Assembly (NCBI GenBank): GCA_002914805.1
Contig: JXTB01000002.1
Coordinates: 564,132-628,131 of the forward strand
DNA length: 64,000 bases
Reading direction: 5' to 3'
From: Parasponia andersonii
Taxonomy: Eukaryota; Streptophyta; Magnoliopsida; Rosales; Cannabaceae
Of the stretch, positions 11,043 through 22,315 are shown one piece after another. A program made the translations under genes and the position numbers. Position 1 is the first letter of the stretch, and each line of letters begins with the position of its first letter. The notes beneath the pieces were generated by a model that was not told the origin of the DNA, made no database searches, and saw only the letters and a list, made by a program, of their open reading frames with translations.

Positions 11043-12858
11043 ATGGGGAAAACAAGCAAATGGCTAAGAAGCATCTTAACAGGAAAGAAGGACAAGGAGA
11101 CCAAGGAGAAGGAAAAATGTCAAAGTGATCAGAATTCCTCATTTGGCACTGAGAATCCCACAACTCCAATCTCAATCCAACAAACAACACCAAAGGAGAA
11201 AAGAAGATGGAGTTTTCGAAGATCATCCTCCGCCGCAGCCACTCCCAAGGACTCGAATTCTACAGAACATTTTGCCATGACTCCACCAAGTGTACTACAG
11301 GCCGCAACGGAAGCCGAGAAAGAGCAGAAAAAGCACGCCATGGCCGTGGCAGTAGCTACAGCTGCGGCTGCTGATGCAGCAGTGGCTGCAGCACAGGCAG
11401 CGGCCGCTGTGATCCTATTAACCGCAGCAGCCAATGGGGGTAAAGCCAGTGCAATTGAAGAGGCTGCAGCCATAAAAATCCAATCTGCTTTCCGCTCTTA
11501 TCTGGTATGAGACTAGAAACTCAAGTCTTCTAAGTTAGAACATGAATATTCAATTAAGTTAGCTACATACTAAAATGTGGAACCATGTTATTGATGGCAT
11601 TACAGGCAAGAAAAGCATTGTGTGCATTGAAAGGATTGGTGAAGTTGCAGGCACTGGTGAGAGGTCACCTGGTAAGGAAACAGGCCACGGCTACTCTCCG
11701 TTGTATGCAGGCCTTGGTGACGGCGCAGGCTCGTGCGCGAGCTCAGAGGATCGGAATGTTTGACGACACAAAGGCTGTTATGAATCACAGACCTTCTACT
11801 GCACACAGGAAATCAATGCAGGACAACTGGCTCAGGAATCAATATCATGTAAGTTACGAACACTTATTCCAGAATTTCCAAATTCATGATCTTATTTCCA
11901 ATCTTTAAAGAACTTTTCTGTGTTGATTATAACATATAGAATAAACCCTTTTGTTAGAAAAGTAAGCATTCAATTCGATTCAAGATCCAGACTATATATG
12001 AACAGAGCTCTCTGTGTTTCATTCATATAGGAAATGGACATAGGCATGGAGGAGAACATTAAGATAGTAGAGATGGATCTTGGTGGACCAAAAGGATCAA
12101 CAAAAAGCAGAAATAGCTATTCAACACAACCACTCACAGAGAAACAAGACTACAAATTTTCGTCGAATCGTCCGAGCTCGAGGCAAGAGAATTTCCAGCA
12201 CGTCTCACCGGCTCCATCAGCACTGACTGATATGAGTCCAAGAGCTTGCAGTGGCCATTTTGAGAACTATTCTTTCGGCACAGCTCAAAATAGTCCTCAG
12301 TACTACTCTGCTATCTCCAAACCTGACCCTTCAAGGGTACCCTTTGCCTTTGCAAGGCCAGATTATGCAGAAACACTCTCTTATGAGTACCCTTTGTATC
12401 CGAATTACATGGCGAACACCGAATCTTCGAGGGCTAAAGTCCGTTCACAGAGCGCGCCAAAGCAGAGGCCGCCAGACTTATTCGAGAGGCAGCCAAGCCG
12501 GCGGAGGCCATCCATAGAAGGAAGGAATGTACCAAGGGCTGTAAGGATGCAAAGGTCATCTTCACATGTTGGTGCAACTGCTCAAAACTACCAGTATCCA
12601 TGGTTAATCAAGCTTGATAGGTCAAGTGTTTCTCTCAAGGACAGTGAGTGCGGCTCAACTAGTACAGTGCTCACTAATACAAACTACTGCAGATCTCTTG
12701 TGGCCTATGATGTGAGTATGATTACTAATAGTCAATCACATAACATAGAAATTAAAATCTAATAAGCAAAAACAATAAGTTTGGCTATCAATTTCTGACC
12801 ATTGTCATTATTTTTAATGGTTTTATTGTGGTTGCAGCCTCATGGAAACAGGTACTAA
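11043..12858 (+). CDS. IQ67-domain (IQD) calmodulin-binding protein, 4 exons
   Basis: Exons are 11043-11504, 11606-11848, 12031-12711 and 12838-12858. All three introns are GT-AG and phase 0, giving 468 residues. IQD proteins are plant scaffolds that bind calmodulin or CaM-like proteins and link Ca2+ signals to microtubules, membranes or the nucleus. The N-terminus ([16 protein letters not shown]) is the family's usual start. A basic KRRWSFRR patch is at 53-60, and an Ala-rich helix is at about 100-130. The IQ67 domain runs from about 139 to 205, starting with the first IQ motif ([14 protein letters not shown]) and followed by repeated [13 protein letters not shown] and basic ARARAQR segments. 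The first intron falls 16 codons into IQ67, the position conserved across the family. A C-terminal [10 protein letters not shown] motif near 371-380 matches DUF4005. The tail is Ser/Arg-rich and probably disordered. The last exon encodes only seven codons. I am sure of the family, not of the orthologue. Confidence 0.95.
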
Positions 12859-13170
12859 TTGCCCAAACAAGAAGAACATGTGGATTTTTTATATACAAAG
12901 AGGTGAAAATCTTGTTATGACTTTGATAAATTTTCTGACTAAATCAATCTCCAAGCCTTTTTTTATATTTTTTTATTTGTTTCTGATTCTATTGTAATTG
13001 AAAAAGAATTGTGTATCTCGAAGTGTACTTTTTATTGTGTAGAGTTGTTTTCATTTTGGATTTGAATGCTGAGCATTTTAGTAAAGTTTGTCGCTGAGTC
13101 TAAAATGTGTTGAGGCAACTAAATTGTACAAGGATAAAGAAATCATTGTATTCCTTTCGAAATGTAGTTT
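12859..13170 (+). other. Probable 3' UTR of the IQD gene
   Basis: This T-rich transcribed-looking stretch follows the stop codon. No canonical AATAAA is obvious, so the polyadenylation site is not placed. Confidence 0.35.
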
Positions 13171-13872
13171 CAATTGTCACAAAAGCCTCTCTTTTTTTTT
13201 TTTTTTTTAAAAAAGAAAAATTAGACATTATACGGTATTTTCAGAAAAAGAATTAAAAAAATATGGTGATTAGATTTTTTTTTTGTTCGTTACCATATGG
13301 TTTTTATTAGAAAAATACTGTTTTTTAAAAACTATTTAGAAAAATATCATTTTTAAAATAATAACTAGTAACTGATGACTAGGTTTTAAAAACTGTTAAT
13401 TAGTAAATAAAATTATTTATAACTAGTATATAATTAGTAACCAATAGCAGGTAACTAGTTTTTAGAAACCGGTAACTAGTAACCATTTTAAAAATAGTGT
13501 TTTTTAAATTTTTATTAAAAAGTAATATTTTTCTAATAAAATTGTATGAAAATTTGAAAAAAAGCTTGACTTCCATAATTTTGTAGTTCTTTTCGATTTT
13601 TATTGATAAAAATATTGGAAATCAAAAAAAAATCATCACCAGAAGTCCAGTCCAGATATGAGGTATGGGCTAAGAGTCTAACTTAATTGTCAATCCTAGA
13701 GTCGAGAAAAAGACATGGATATGACTATTTGGGGGCCTCTAGTCTTTTTTAAGACTAGGCTGATATAGTATCATTTTTAGGACTAAAACTTAGCACTAGG
13801 TGGAGATAGAAAGGAATTGGTTTCTAAATCTGCTATTAGTCAAAAGTGAATGGTAGGGAGAGCATTAAATGA
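13171..13872. repeat. Dispersed AT-rich repeat with TAACTAGT phrases
   Basis: Between 13290 and 13560 the words GGTAACTAGT, TAACTAGTA and AGAAAAATA recur in both orientations, bounded by poly-A/T runs. A related stretch lies at 20460-20660. The two share TTTTTATTAGAAAAATACT and CTAGTT-type words, suggesting a small dispersed element. It is not coding. Confidence 0.4.
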
Positions 13873-13874
13873 TC

Positions 13875-13912
<38 letters not shown>
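13873..13912. repeat. (CT)n microsatellite
   Basis: TCTCTCTC run, slightly interrupted at the left. It gives the Glu-Arg-rich minus-strand frame at 13865-14062, which is not a gene. Confidence 0.9.
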
Positions 13913-13915
<3 letters not shown>

Positions 13916-14090
13916 TTTTGTATTTTTGTTCTCTCTCTTTCTTTCACTTCCTCTTTTTCGTCGGTACTTTCTCTGAAAATCATATATTTGATTTCTATTT
14001 CTAGAGGACTGTGAAAACTTTAAATCGTTAAGCCAATTAATCTCTTCATCTTTATATCTCATTGCATTTCATTTCACACACACACATACA

Positions 14091-14093
<3 letters not shown>

Positions 14094-14131
<38 letters not shown>
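14094..14131. repeat. (CT)n microsatellite
   Basis: A pure CT run of about 38 bases preceded by a short (CA)n tract (14077-14088). Confidence 0.9.
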
Positions 14132-14134
<3 letters not shown>

Positions 14135-14429
14135 GTTCATGCTTTCTCTCTGCAACTATCTCTTTTTCTATTCGTTAACAACTATGTTTCTTGACAACTA
14201 TTTGGTTATTTTGTAAAAAAACTCAGCTAGGAAAATGAGAGAATTATATTGGAAGTTTGTTTAGATTTTGAAGGTAAGTAAAGAAGTTTTATTTAAGATT
14301 AGTTTTTTATGGTTGATATTGAGTAAGTAATATTTAAAAGAGGACTATAATATTGATCTGGATATTATTGTGCTAAAAATTTTATGTTTTGGTATATTCA
14401 TTATCTTCCTAATATCTTGTAGATCTCGT

Positions 14430-16440
14430 TGTGACGTTGTAGGTCAAATTAATCTTGATATATGGTCAAAATTAACTTGACCTCAGGTTAAGATCCCTTT
14501 GATCCTTGGTCAAGATTATATTGCTTTGAAGAAGTAGGTCAAACGAATGTTGACGTATGATCAAGTCTAACTTGACCTTAAGTCAACATCATCTTGATGT
14601 TTGATCAATATCATATTGAATCAATCAGTGAGGACTCAGTCAAGCAAAAATGTTCGTGTTGTAGCAATTCAGAGCACAAGAGGCAAACATGCTCTAATTC
14701 GATTCCATTCTGTAGTATGATTAATGAATCTGCAGACCACCTTATAAGAGCGCAACAAGAGGATCCTAACTTTGGGTCAAGAAATTCTTGCCTTAGGAGC
14801 AATAAGTTATTGACTTAAGGTGAAGATATTCTTGACCCAAGGTAAAAAAGATATTGACTTAAGGAAAGAAGTGCTTGACTTGGAGTCAACAACATTTCCA
14901 GTAAGGGTTATAAAGTATTATATGAAATTTGGTCACGATATTGTATGTGATATGTTTTTAAATTTATAAATTGAAACTTATTATACTCATGTCAGGATTT
15001 TTTTGTCCGAGATCAAAATGTTTGTTATATTTTATTTTCTAAGCCATTAATTAGGTCAAGTACGTATTAGCCCCCATATCAAAAATTTCTTGAACAGGGT
15101 TATAATCTCTTTAATCTAAAAATTGAATACAATTTTATGTGCTTATCAATTCAAAAAGTTCTTGAAGTTGGGTCAAGTAATACTTGCCTTGAAGTTAAGA
15201 TATTCTTGATCTAGAGTCAAGATAGACTTGATATAAAGTCAAGTTTTTCTTGACCTGGAGTAATAAATGAGGTCTTTATCAAATGCGTTGAATTTTACCA
15301 AAATATCTACTAAATAGATAACTTTTGGCAAAATGATAGTCATCGAATATATAAAAAAATAAAAGCAAAAACTAAATATTTTTCACCAACCACAAAAAAA
15401 AAAAACACAAGAGAAAAAAGAAAAAAGAAAGTAATTGTCTGAATCACAATAAAATAAAGCATTATCTTTGCTTTATTAAATTAAATCACTCTTATTAGTC
15501 AGTTTCGGCATAATCCTCATATATTTGTTATCCATGATAATACAACTAGCACGCAAGTTTATGATGCAACTGGCTTATCGAACATTAGGAATTCAACATA
15601 CTTGATGACAAACATAGCATAGTCCTTACTGAATAATAACAAAATATCAAGTTAAATAAAATAATAATATCAAGTGAGCATCAAGTGACACTTGATCTTG
15701 AGTCAGAACTAGGGTCAAGAAATTTCTGACTCAAAATCAAGGAGCACTTGACCCAAGATGTCAAGAGATTTTGACCTCAACTAGAGAAATTCAAATAAAT
15801 AGGAGGTCAAGAGCCTTTTGACTTAATAGTCAATGGCTTCTTAATTGGAAGGTCTTAGAAATTTTCACATAAGGCCAAGAAGTATTTGACAAGAGTCTAA
15901 ACGATTTTGACTAAAGTTAAGAAACACTTAGCTCAGGTCAGAGCTAAGAAGATCTTAATTCTTGTATATAAGCTCTTGACCAGAGCCAAGAAACACTTAG
16001 TTTGGATCCATAACTAGGGTCAAGAACTTTCTGACTCAAGATCAAGGAGCACTTGACCCAAGATGTCAAGAGATTCTTGACCTCAACTAGAGAAATTCAA
16101 ATAAATAGGAGGTCAAGAGCCTTTTGACTTAATAGTCAATGGCTTCTTAATTGGAAGGTCATAGAAATCTTCACATAAGGCTAAGAAGTACTTGACAAGA
16201 GTCAAAAAGATTTTGACTAAGGTTAAGAAACACTTAGCTCAAGTCAGAGCTAAGAAGATCTTAATTCTTATATATAAGCTCTTGACCAGAGCCAAAAAAC
16301 ACTTAGTTTGGATTCATAACTTTTGGACCTGGATCAAGAGAAACTTGATCCGAGTCAAGAACTTCTTGACCTTAGGTCAGGATATTATTGACTCCATCAG
16401 AACATTCAACCTCTGATATATTAAGTCTATTCGATGAAGT
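14430..16440. repeat. Dense TTGAC/GTCAA word cluster
   Basis: By eye I count about 45 occurrences of TTGAC or its complement GTCAA in 2.0 kb, where roughly 4-5 would be expected at this base composition. Most sit in longer words such as TTCTTGACCT, GGGTCAAGAA, CTTGACTTAAGG and GCACTTGACCCAAG, often as facing pairs 5-20 bases apart. It contains the tandem duplication at 15709-16318. The frames within (14594-14818, 16192-16416) are by-products of the repeat. The function is unknown; see the findings. Confidence 0.7.
15709..16318. repeat. 305-bp tandem duplication inside the TTGAC cluster
   Basis: The unit starts CTAGGGTCAAGAA at 15709 and again at 16014. The copies are nearly identical, including AGGAGGTCAAGAGCCTTTTG and GGCTTCTTAATTGGAAGGTC, so this part of the cluster grew by unequal exchange or replication slippage. 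Confidence 0.85.
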
Positions 16441-17620
16441 CAATATAGTTTTTTTTCCCTAATATGCAATGTCAAAAAAATAAGGATTTTCATATTAATA
16501 TAAAAGAGCAAATCTTTGCTTCCTCATACATAACTTTTACTACACTTTTACCTTTAAAATCGATCAAGTTTTGCTCGATAGTGGGCTTTGGCACTAGAGT
16601 ATTCGTTAGAGACATAGATGAGGACTTTATCTTCTTTTCAATTGATGATGTGCCTGCAATTTTTAAAGAGTGCTTCTTTGCTTCGATTCAATGGATCTTC
16701 ACTATTCTCGGATTTTTTAGGTTTGTTGAAGAAAAAAGAAAAACTTCTTGACAAAAATTGGTGTGGGATTTTCGAGTTTAAATTAAGGTAATTTTTATGT
16801 GATTTTTGACTTTGGTTTTATGAGTTTTTTTTTTTTTCGATTTCAGAGAGAAAATAGTGAAATCAAGAGAGAAATGAGAGAAAATAGAGGCTTAGGAATT
16901 TTACACGGAAATGTGCGAGGCATGTCATATTTAGGTAGAATAATGTCAGAAAATGGTTGGGTTAGTAGAGGAGCAGTACTGTATTTTATACTATATGGGC
17001 CCTATTTTTCAGTCCTAAAAAAACTTGTTGAAAAAGGTGATCTTAAAAAAGATATTTTGGCCTAGTTTAGTCGTTTCCATGTCCTTTTCTCCTTCGAGTC
17101 TAGCCTTGATTTGGACATGAATAACTTCCTTTTTTCTTAAAACAATTATTTGTAGAGTAGTGGTTGATTTTTTAATCAAAATTAGGACCATTAACTACAA
17201 AAATTAGGGTTGACTAGTTATTTGACCATTTTTTAGCTTAAAATTTGGTATATGACTAAGTTTAAAAGTTTATAACTAAATGTTCAAAAAATAGAAATAC
17301 AACATATTCTACAACTGAAACTTAAAAAAAAAATAAAAATTTAGCTATAACTTTTAAAATATGGACATTTATTAAAACTAATTTAAAAAAAAAATTGATC
17401 ATCCACCTAGCTTTTTCCCAAAAAAAAATGACATTTGGTGATGGGCCTAAATTATTTATACGCAGGTCCAAAATTAGATACTTAGAAAACTAATAGCTTT
17501 ATATCAAAATTACAAGAAAATTACACCACATGCCCTTTTCCTAAGCTATATATTAATAAATATCTTTTTTTTTTTTTTATTTTGTTAACTTCTATATCTC
17601 TTTTTCAGTTATGATGTTAG
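16441..17620. other. No supported gene
   Basis: Two frames (16464-16751 and 16799-17065) are moderately long but match no family I know. Their codon content (Phe/Ile/Lys-rich) is that of AT-rich DNA. They may be remnants of the element that includes the TTGAC cluster. Confidence 0.4.
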
Positions 17621-17990
17621 AGTTTACTATTATATCCCTATCTAAGTTAATTTGACATATAATGATTAGAGTTTACTATTATATCCCTATGTAAGTTAAT
17701 TTGACATATTCATATATTTAATTAATTCACCACCTACATGATTCTTTCACCATAGTATATAATTAATTTATCAATGTAAAAAATTAATTTATCATAATAT
17801 GTAATTAATTTACCAAAATATATAAATTATTTACCTGCGTATATAATTTATTTACCATAATATATAATTCATTTATTATAATATATAATTAATTTATACG
17901 TGTATTAAATTCATTTACTATGATATATAATTAATTTAGTTGTATATTAAATTCATTTACCATAGTATTAATTTACCTGTGCATATAAAT
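17600..17990. repeat. 58-bp duplication followed by degenerate TATAATTAATTTACC repeats
   Basis: GTTAGAGTTTACTATTATATC (near 17617) recurs near 17672 with the same continuation to TAATTTGACATAT. From 17715 to 17975 a TATAATTAATTTACCAT-like phrase of about 20-25 bases recurs around ten times with drift. Confidence 0.6.
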
Positions 17991-18237
17991 ACTACGTTAC
18001 AAATTTTTAGAATTACTAAGCAACAACTCTCAGGACACTGTCATCGTAAGCTTTTAATACATACACAAAGTAAATAGATCTATCTTTTTATCAGTAAAAT
18101 GGTGACTTGGAGGAGATGGAGGCTTCATATCATTCGTTAACATTCCAGATGAAGTTTCTGACCAATTCAGTGACATAAGTGTTGCCGTTGAAGTTGACGA
18201 CAATGACGACTTTTCACTATCAGACATGCTTCACCAT

Positions 18238-18242
<5 letters not shown>

Positions 18243-18279
<37 letters not shown>
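18243..18279. repeat. (GA)n microsatellite
   Basis: Uninterrupted GA run. It produces the opposed Arg-Glu and Ser-Leu frames around 18170-18412, which are not genes. Confidence 0.9.
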
Positions 18280-18281
<2 letters not shown>

Positions 18282-18646
18282 GAGCTTACTCCTTTGAGTG
18301 TGGAAATTGTAGGCTGATCAAGATCAACATTACAGTATTGATGCCAATACCGGTGCCAGAGATAGTGACTATGGAGAACGATAGGCCTGGTGAACAAAGA
18401 AGTGATAAATGAACATGAAGGTAGGATTCTAAGGGTAAAAATGGAATTTAAAAAAAATTATAGAAAGGGATATTTTTGTACATAGAAGTCAAAAGGAATT
18501 ATAGTAAACTATGCACCGAAATGGGGGTATTTGTGTAGAAACCCCAAAATTATCTTCCACAAACTATCAAAAATTAAGTGGGAAGGGATTGAGAGAGTAT
18601 AAGAAAAAAAGGACAAAATGAAAGTTTGGAAAAATAGAAGGTATAA

Positions 18647-18651
<5 letters not shown>

Positions 18652-18680
<29 letters not shown>
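18652..18680. repeat. (TA)n microsatellite
   Basis: TA run directly abutting MITE M1 copy D. A second TA run follows the element's right end at 18991. Confidence 0.9.
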
Positions 18681-18682
<2 letters not shown>

Positions 18683-18990
18683 GCACCAATCCAGTAGGTA
18701 TTTTTTTTTTAACCTATGCATAGGTATCAATTTGGCCAATGAAAATTTAACATGCACATTTTTTTATTGTAAAAAGTAAGAGAGAGAAAGAGCAATCACG
18801 TCTTTTCATACACTTCATTATAGCTATTGGATCATCATTAAATGGTGATCCAACGGCTAAAAAAAAATACATACTCATAGGTAAAAGAAAAAAATACCTA
18901 TTGGATCATCATTAAATGGTGATCCAACGGCTAAAAAAAAATACCTACTCATAGGTAAAAGAAAAAAATACCTATTAGATTGGCGACCTC
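18681..18990 (+). mobile_element. MITE family M1, copy D (best-preserved)
   Basis: The left end GGGCACCAATCCAGTAGGTA and the right end TACCTATTAGATTGGCGACC are imperfect terminal inverted repeats of about 20 bases, inserted in TA-rich sequence. Next to the left end, AACCTATGCATAGGTA is a local palindrome. The right half contains a 74-bp tandem duplication (GGATCATCATTAAATGGTG at 18829 and 18903), each copy holding a small GGATCA...TGATCC hairpin. There is no coding sequence. The superfamily is uncertain: TA flanks suggest Tc1/mariner or PIF-like, but they cannot be told apart from the host TA repeats. Confidence 0.65.
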
Positions 18991-19020
18991 TATATATATA
19001 TATTTAAAAAAAAAAAAAGA

Positions 19021-19150
19021 GAAAAGCTAGTAAGTAGTTGTAAACTTAGCCCGATGAGTCCCTTCAATATTGAGGTTGAAGGTTTGAATCCTCCCACATT
19101 TTTTCACAAATTTCATGGATGTCCCACATAACTTAATAGAGAAATTAGAG
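19021..19150 (+). mobile_element. SINE-like sequence with pol III B box
   Basis: An AGCTAGTAAGTAGTTG stretch (weak A box) is followed by AAGGTTTGAATCCTCCCAC (B-box-like, near 19078) and a short unique body. Order and spacing fit a tRNA-derived SINE. No clear A-tail or target duplication was found. Confidence 0.35.
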
Positions 19151-19408
19151 CAACTAAATCATACGACAGTTTCGCTTTTTTATGAATGCATACCTCATTT
19201 TGTTATAGAATATCCTTTTTTTTTTTCCTCCCTCTAATGCACATGAATGTTCTTTTCTTATTGACATTTTCCCTAGTTTCAATCTTTGTCATTCATACAC
19301 AAAGTTCCTTTCAGCTTCCACTCATTTCCTTTAAAAATCTTTAATATGATGGGGCATAGATGTACCTGAAAGAAAAAGGACGTGCGTATTATGTAGACAC
19401 CACGAGGT

Positions 19409-19750
19409 TGTTATGAATTAAAACCTAATCCATAATTACGAAAGCATAATAAACAATATATTAATACAGAACAAGCAAAGTACACACAAGATCTATAGTG
19501 GTTCTTGCGAGATCTATTTTCAGTATAGTGAAGAATATATTACAATTTACAAGGGGGTCTTATGCTTTTCACACTCTACAAAACTGACTCACTGCATGCT
19601 CTCTTGCTCTTCATCACACTCCAAATTAACCCCTTAATATCATTTATATAGCAGAAAAATTAGGACTACCTTAGTCATGTACGAATTACTAATTATACCA
19701 CACTCAGAAGAATTAATATACAGTATTGTTAGACTTCACATTTCCCAACA
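19409..19750 (-). mobile_element. Solo LTR, 342 bp
   Basis: Read on the minus strand it begins TGTTGGGAAATG and ends TTCATAACA, the TG...CA signature of an LTR. It has a CTATATAAATG TATA box near its middle, followed by a transcribed-looking R/U5 region. Immediate flanks are GAGGT and CAGGT, a 5-bp target duplication with one mismatch. No internal retrotransposon sequence is attached, so this is the product of LTR-LTR recombination. It is probably of the Copia type, judging by size only. Confidence 0.65.
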
Positions 19751-20316
19751 CAGGTTTTAAAAAATAAAAATAAATAAAGATACCCAGTGTAATCATTGTT
19801 TTCAATTTTTTTCTTTTTTTTTTTTATGGCGATTTTCAATTTTCCTCTTAATGAAAGCAACCTTTCACTTAGTTCATGGACGGTGCACGGAGGACAGCCC
19901 CTCAAAAGCCCATTACATTTGATTTGAGTTCGACGACTACCACAAATGTAAAAGCTTTTTTTAAAATTAACAATTTTCTTTAACTCTCATTTTGGCCACT
20001 TTTTTAACTTATGCAGGTTATCAAAAAAACCTCAATAGTCAACTTTGGTAAACGTGGATCTAAACCCAAATGCAACAGTCCATAACCACCGGTTAACTGT
20101 CTCAAATTGAGAAAACCGAAGAAGATTGAAAAGAGAGAATCGGGTTGAGAGAATTATAGACATTGCTGAGACCGAAAGTCTTGTCCGGTTCCGAATATTA
20201 AATGAAGGGTAAAACTGACTTTTCGGACTAAAGATATGGTACTACTCAAAGCACAAAAGAGGAGGTGGTATACGAATGAACTATGGGCCCACTTAATGGC
20301 CAACTACAGAATCTGA

Positions 20317-21125
20317 CCCAAAGTCTTGGGATTTGGACTCGAAAGGCAAGCCCTTTTGTTAAGTCAAATGTTGTTGGGTTCGATAAGATATATTTCTATG
20401 GGGTTTTTTTAACACTTTTATCTGAAAAATTAAAAAGAATTATAAATATACGAAGGTCTTTTTTTTTTTAACAATTTTTATTAGAAAAGTATTATTTGTT
20501 TGTTTTAGAAAAATACCTTTCGATTATCAGTTTTTGATTATATACTAGTTATAATTTGTAAATACCTTTTGTTACTAGTTAATAACACTCAAAAATTGTT
20601 ACCAGTTAGTAGTTATTTTTCTAATAAAAACTGTACCAAATATTAAAAAATAGAGTCCACTATATTTTTTCTAATTTGTGTTTTTTTTTTTTTTCTAAAA
20701 ATGTCGTACAAAGGCCTAGTTTTCACATTTCTCTATCCTAGTAATTAAGGTTAATATCTTGAACTGAATTTTTGACTAATTTTAGTAATAAAAAAATAAT
20801 AGTATCCTGCATTAAAATAATATTAATTTTTATTATTCTCTTTAATTTTGAAGATATTATTATTTTTTATCAGTTAAAATTATTCAAAAAGTCAAATTAG
20901 GGTATTAATTTTTAAAAACTCTTAATTTCGAGGTATTATTTTATAAGATCTAAACTTTAGATTTTAATTTGTAGAACCTCCAAACTTCAAACTCAGGCTC
21001 AGACTTTGGGTATTCTTTTATAGTTTACTCATAGTTTGACCAAAAATGTTGGGATTTGGGCTTGAAAGAGCATACCCTTTTGTTAGGTCAAATGTTCTTG
21101 GGTTTGATAAGATAGATTTCTCTGT
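20317..21125. repeat. About 90-bp direct repeats flanking a 630-bp segment
   Basis: TTGGGATTTGG...AAGCCCTTTTGTTAAGTC...GGTTCGATAAGATATATTTC at 20325-20397 recurs at 21048-21120 with about 10 percent change. The segment between them holds the TAACTAGT-type repeat and MITE family M2 copy 1. Confidence 0.6.
20745..21010. mobile_element. MITE family M2, copy 1 (left end missing)
   Basis: It matches the copies at 22990 and 56126 through TTTTTGACTAATTTTAGTAA, TTTAATTTTGAAGATATTATT and ACTCTTAATTTCGAGGTATTATTTT. The left inverted terminus is not recognisable. Confidence 0.5.
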
Positions 21126-21659
21126 CCCATTAACTGAGGTTAACAATAATTTTAAATTCTTTTGTTAACTTCTACAATCTGCAACTAAACTTCTTTTATG
21201 TAATTAATTTGGATTGGAACAAAACCAACAAACTATAGCTATTAACATGATTAATCAGGCCCATTAGCATGGTGGCATAATACAAAACAATATGTTAAAT
21301 CTAGTCATACGAATTGTGTCAATCTGGTAAATTAAGCATGATTGGATAAACATAGCAGGACACAGTCCACGGACATGATATGCACATGTGCATGTGTATT
21401 ATTATCGATTTTTTTTTCTCTTATAAAGTCTTTTTAATTATTTTAACTTTAGTTTTCTCTTTTCTTAGGACTCAATAAAGCTCAATTCTAAGTTCAGAAA
21501 AAAATTATTATGAATTTATTATCTATGACTAAAATATAGTAATTATTAATATGTTTAATTTTAACTCAAAAAACTAATAAATATTAAAACATGTCCTTTT
21601 GGAAATAGAATATATCTCACATATTTTTAAAACTGATATGTATTTTCTTTCTTGTCCTT

Positions 21660-22315
21660 ATAATTTTGTACAGGATAGTTTCAAGAATCCTCATTTGGGA
21701 ATAACATCTCCATTGGTATATTAGGGTCCCCATTTGAAATCATCTTCTTGTGTCAATTAAAAATCATATGTTGGTCTAAATATTTTAAAAGTCTAAATAC
21801 ATTAAAAAAATCTTAAATTGAAACTAAAATCATTGAAAACTTCAATTTTAGCTCAGATACATTAGAATTATAATTTAATAAAAGATATAAATAACTAAAA
21901 AAAATATTCAAATAAGGCTCTAACATATTAGAACTATCTAAATATAAATTATTTAATCCCAAAATCACATTGGATATCCTTTACCTAAAAAGATAATATA
22001 ATCCCAAATAGTTAAAACTCAAACTATATTAGTATATAAATCTCAAACAATATTAGCATATATGACTATATATATTAGGTTCTTTTATTTAAAAAATCAA
22101 ATTGAATATTATATAAAATATAAAATATTAACTTATATATAATAAGGATAGAGTCGATGCGGGGCACTCAATCCCATACTCACCCCGTCCCGCTAGATAT
22201 TAAATAGGGAATCTTTGTCTTATGTCTCGCATTATTTTTAATGGTTAAAACCCACCATATTTGGGTAATTGCATCACAGTGTACTATCTCATTCGATGAA
22301 ATTGACATTTTGAAT
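21660..22315. mobile_element. Non-autonomous hAT-like element, copy 2 (degenerate)
   Basis: It carries the same ordered blocks as 891-1569: CCTCATTTGGG...TTGGTATATTAGGGTCCCC; an AT core with TCTAACATATTAGAACTATC; then GATGCGGGGCACTCAATCCC and TCTCATTCGATGAAATTGACAT. The termini have decayed beyond recognition. Confidence 0.55.

Noticed and set aside
11129..11473. 114-codon minus-strand Ala/Val-rich frame
   Set aside because: Exact shadow of IQD exon 1, whose codon pattern and splice sites are on the plus strand.
16192..16416. Lys-rich frame with repeated RVKK/RAKK motifs
   Set aside because: Translation of the TTGAC-type repeat and its 305-bp duplication; no domain or start context.
16464..17065. 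Possible small two-exon gene after the TTGAC block
   Set aside because: Frames are Phe/Ile/Lys-rich, no known domain, no convincing splice pair joining them.
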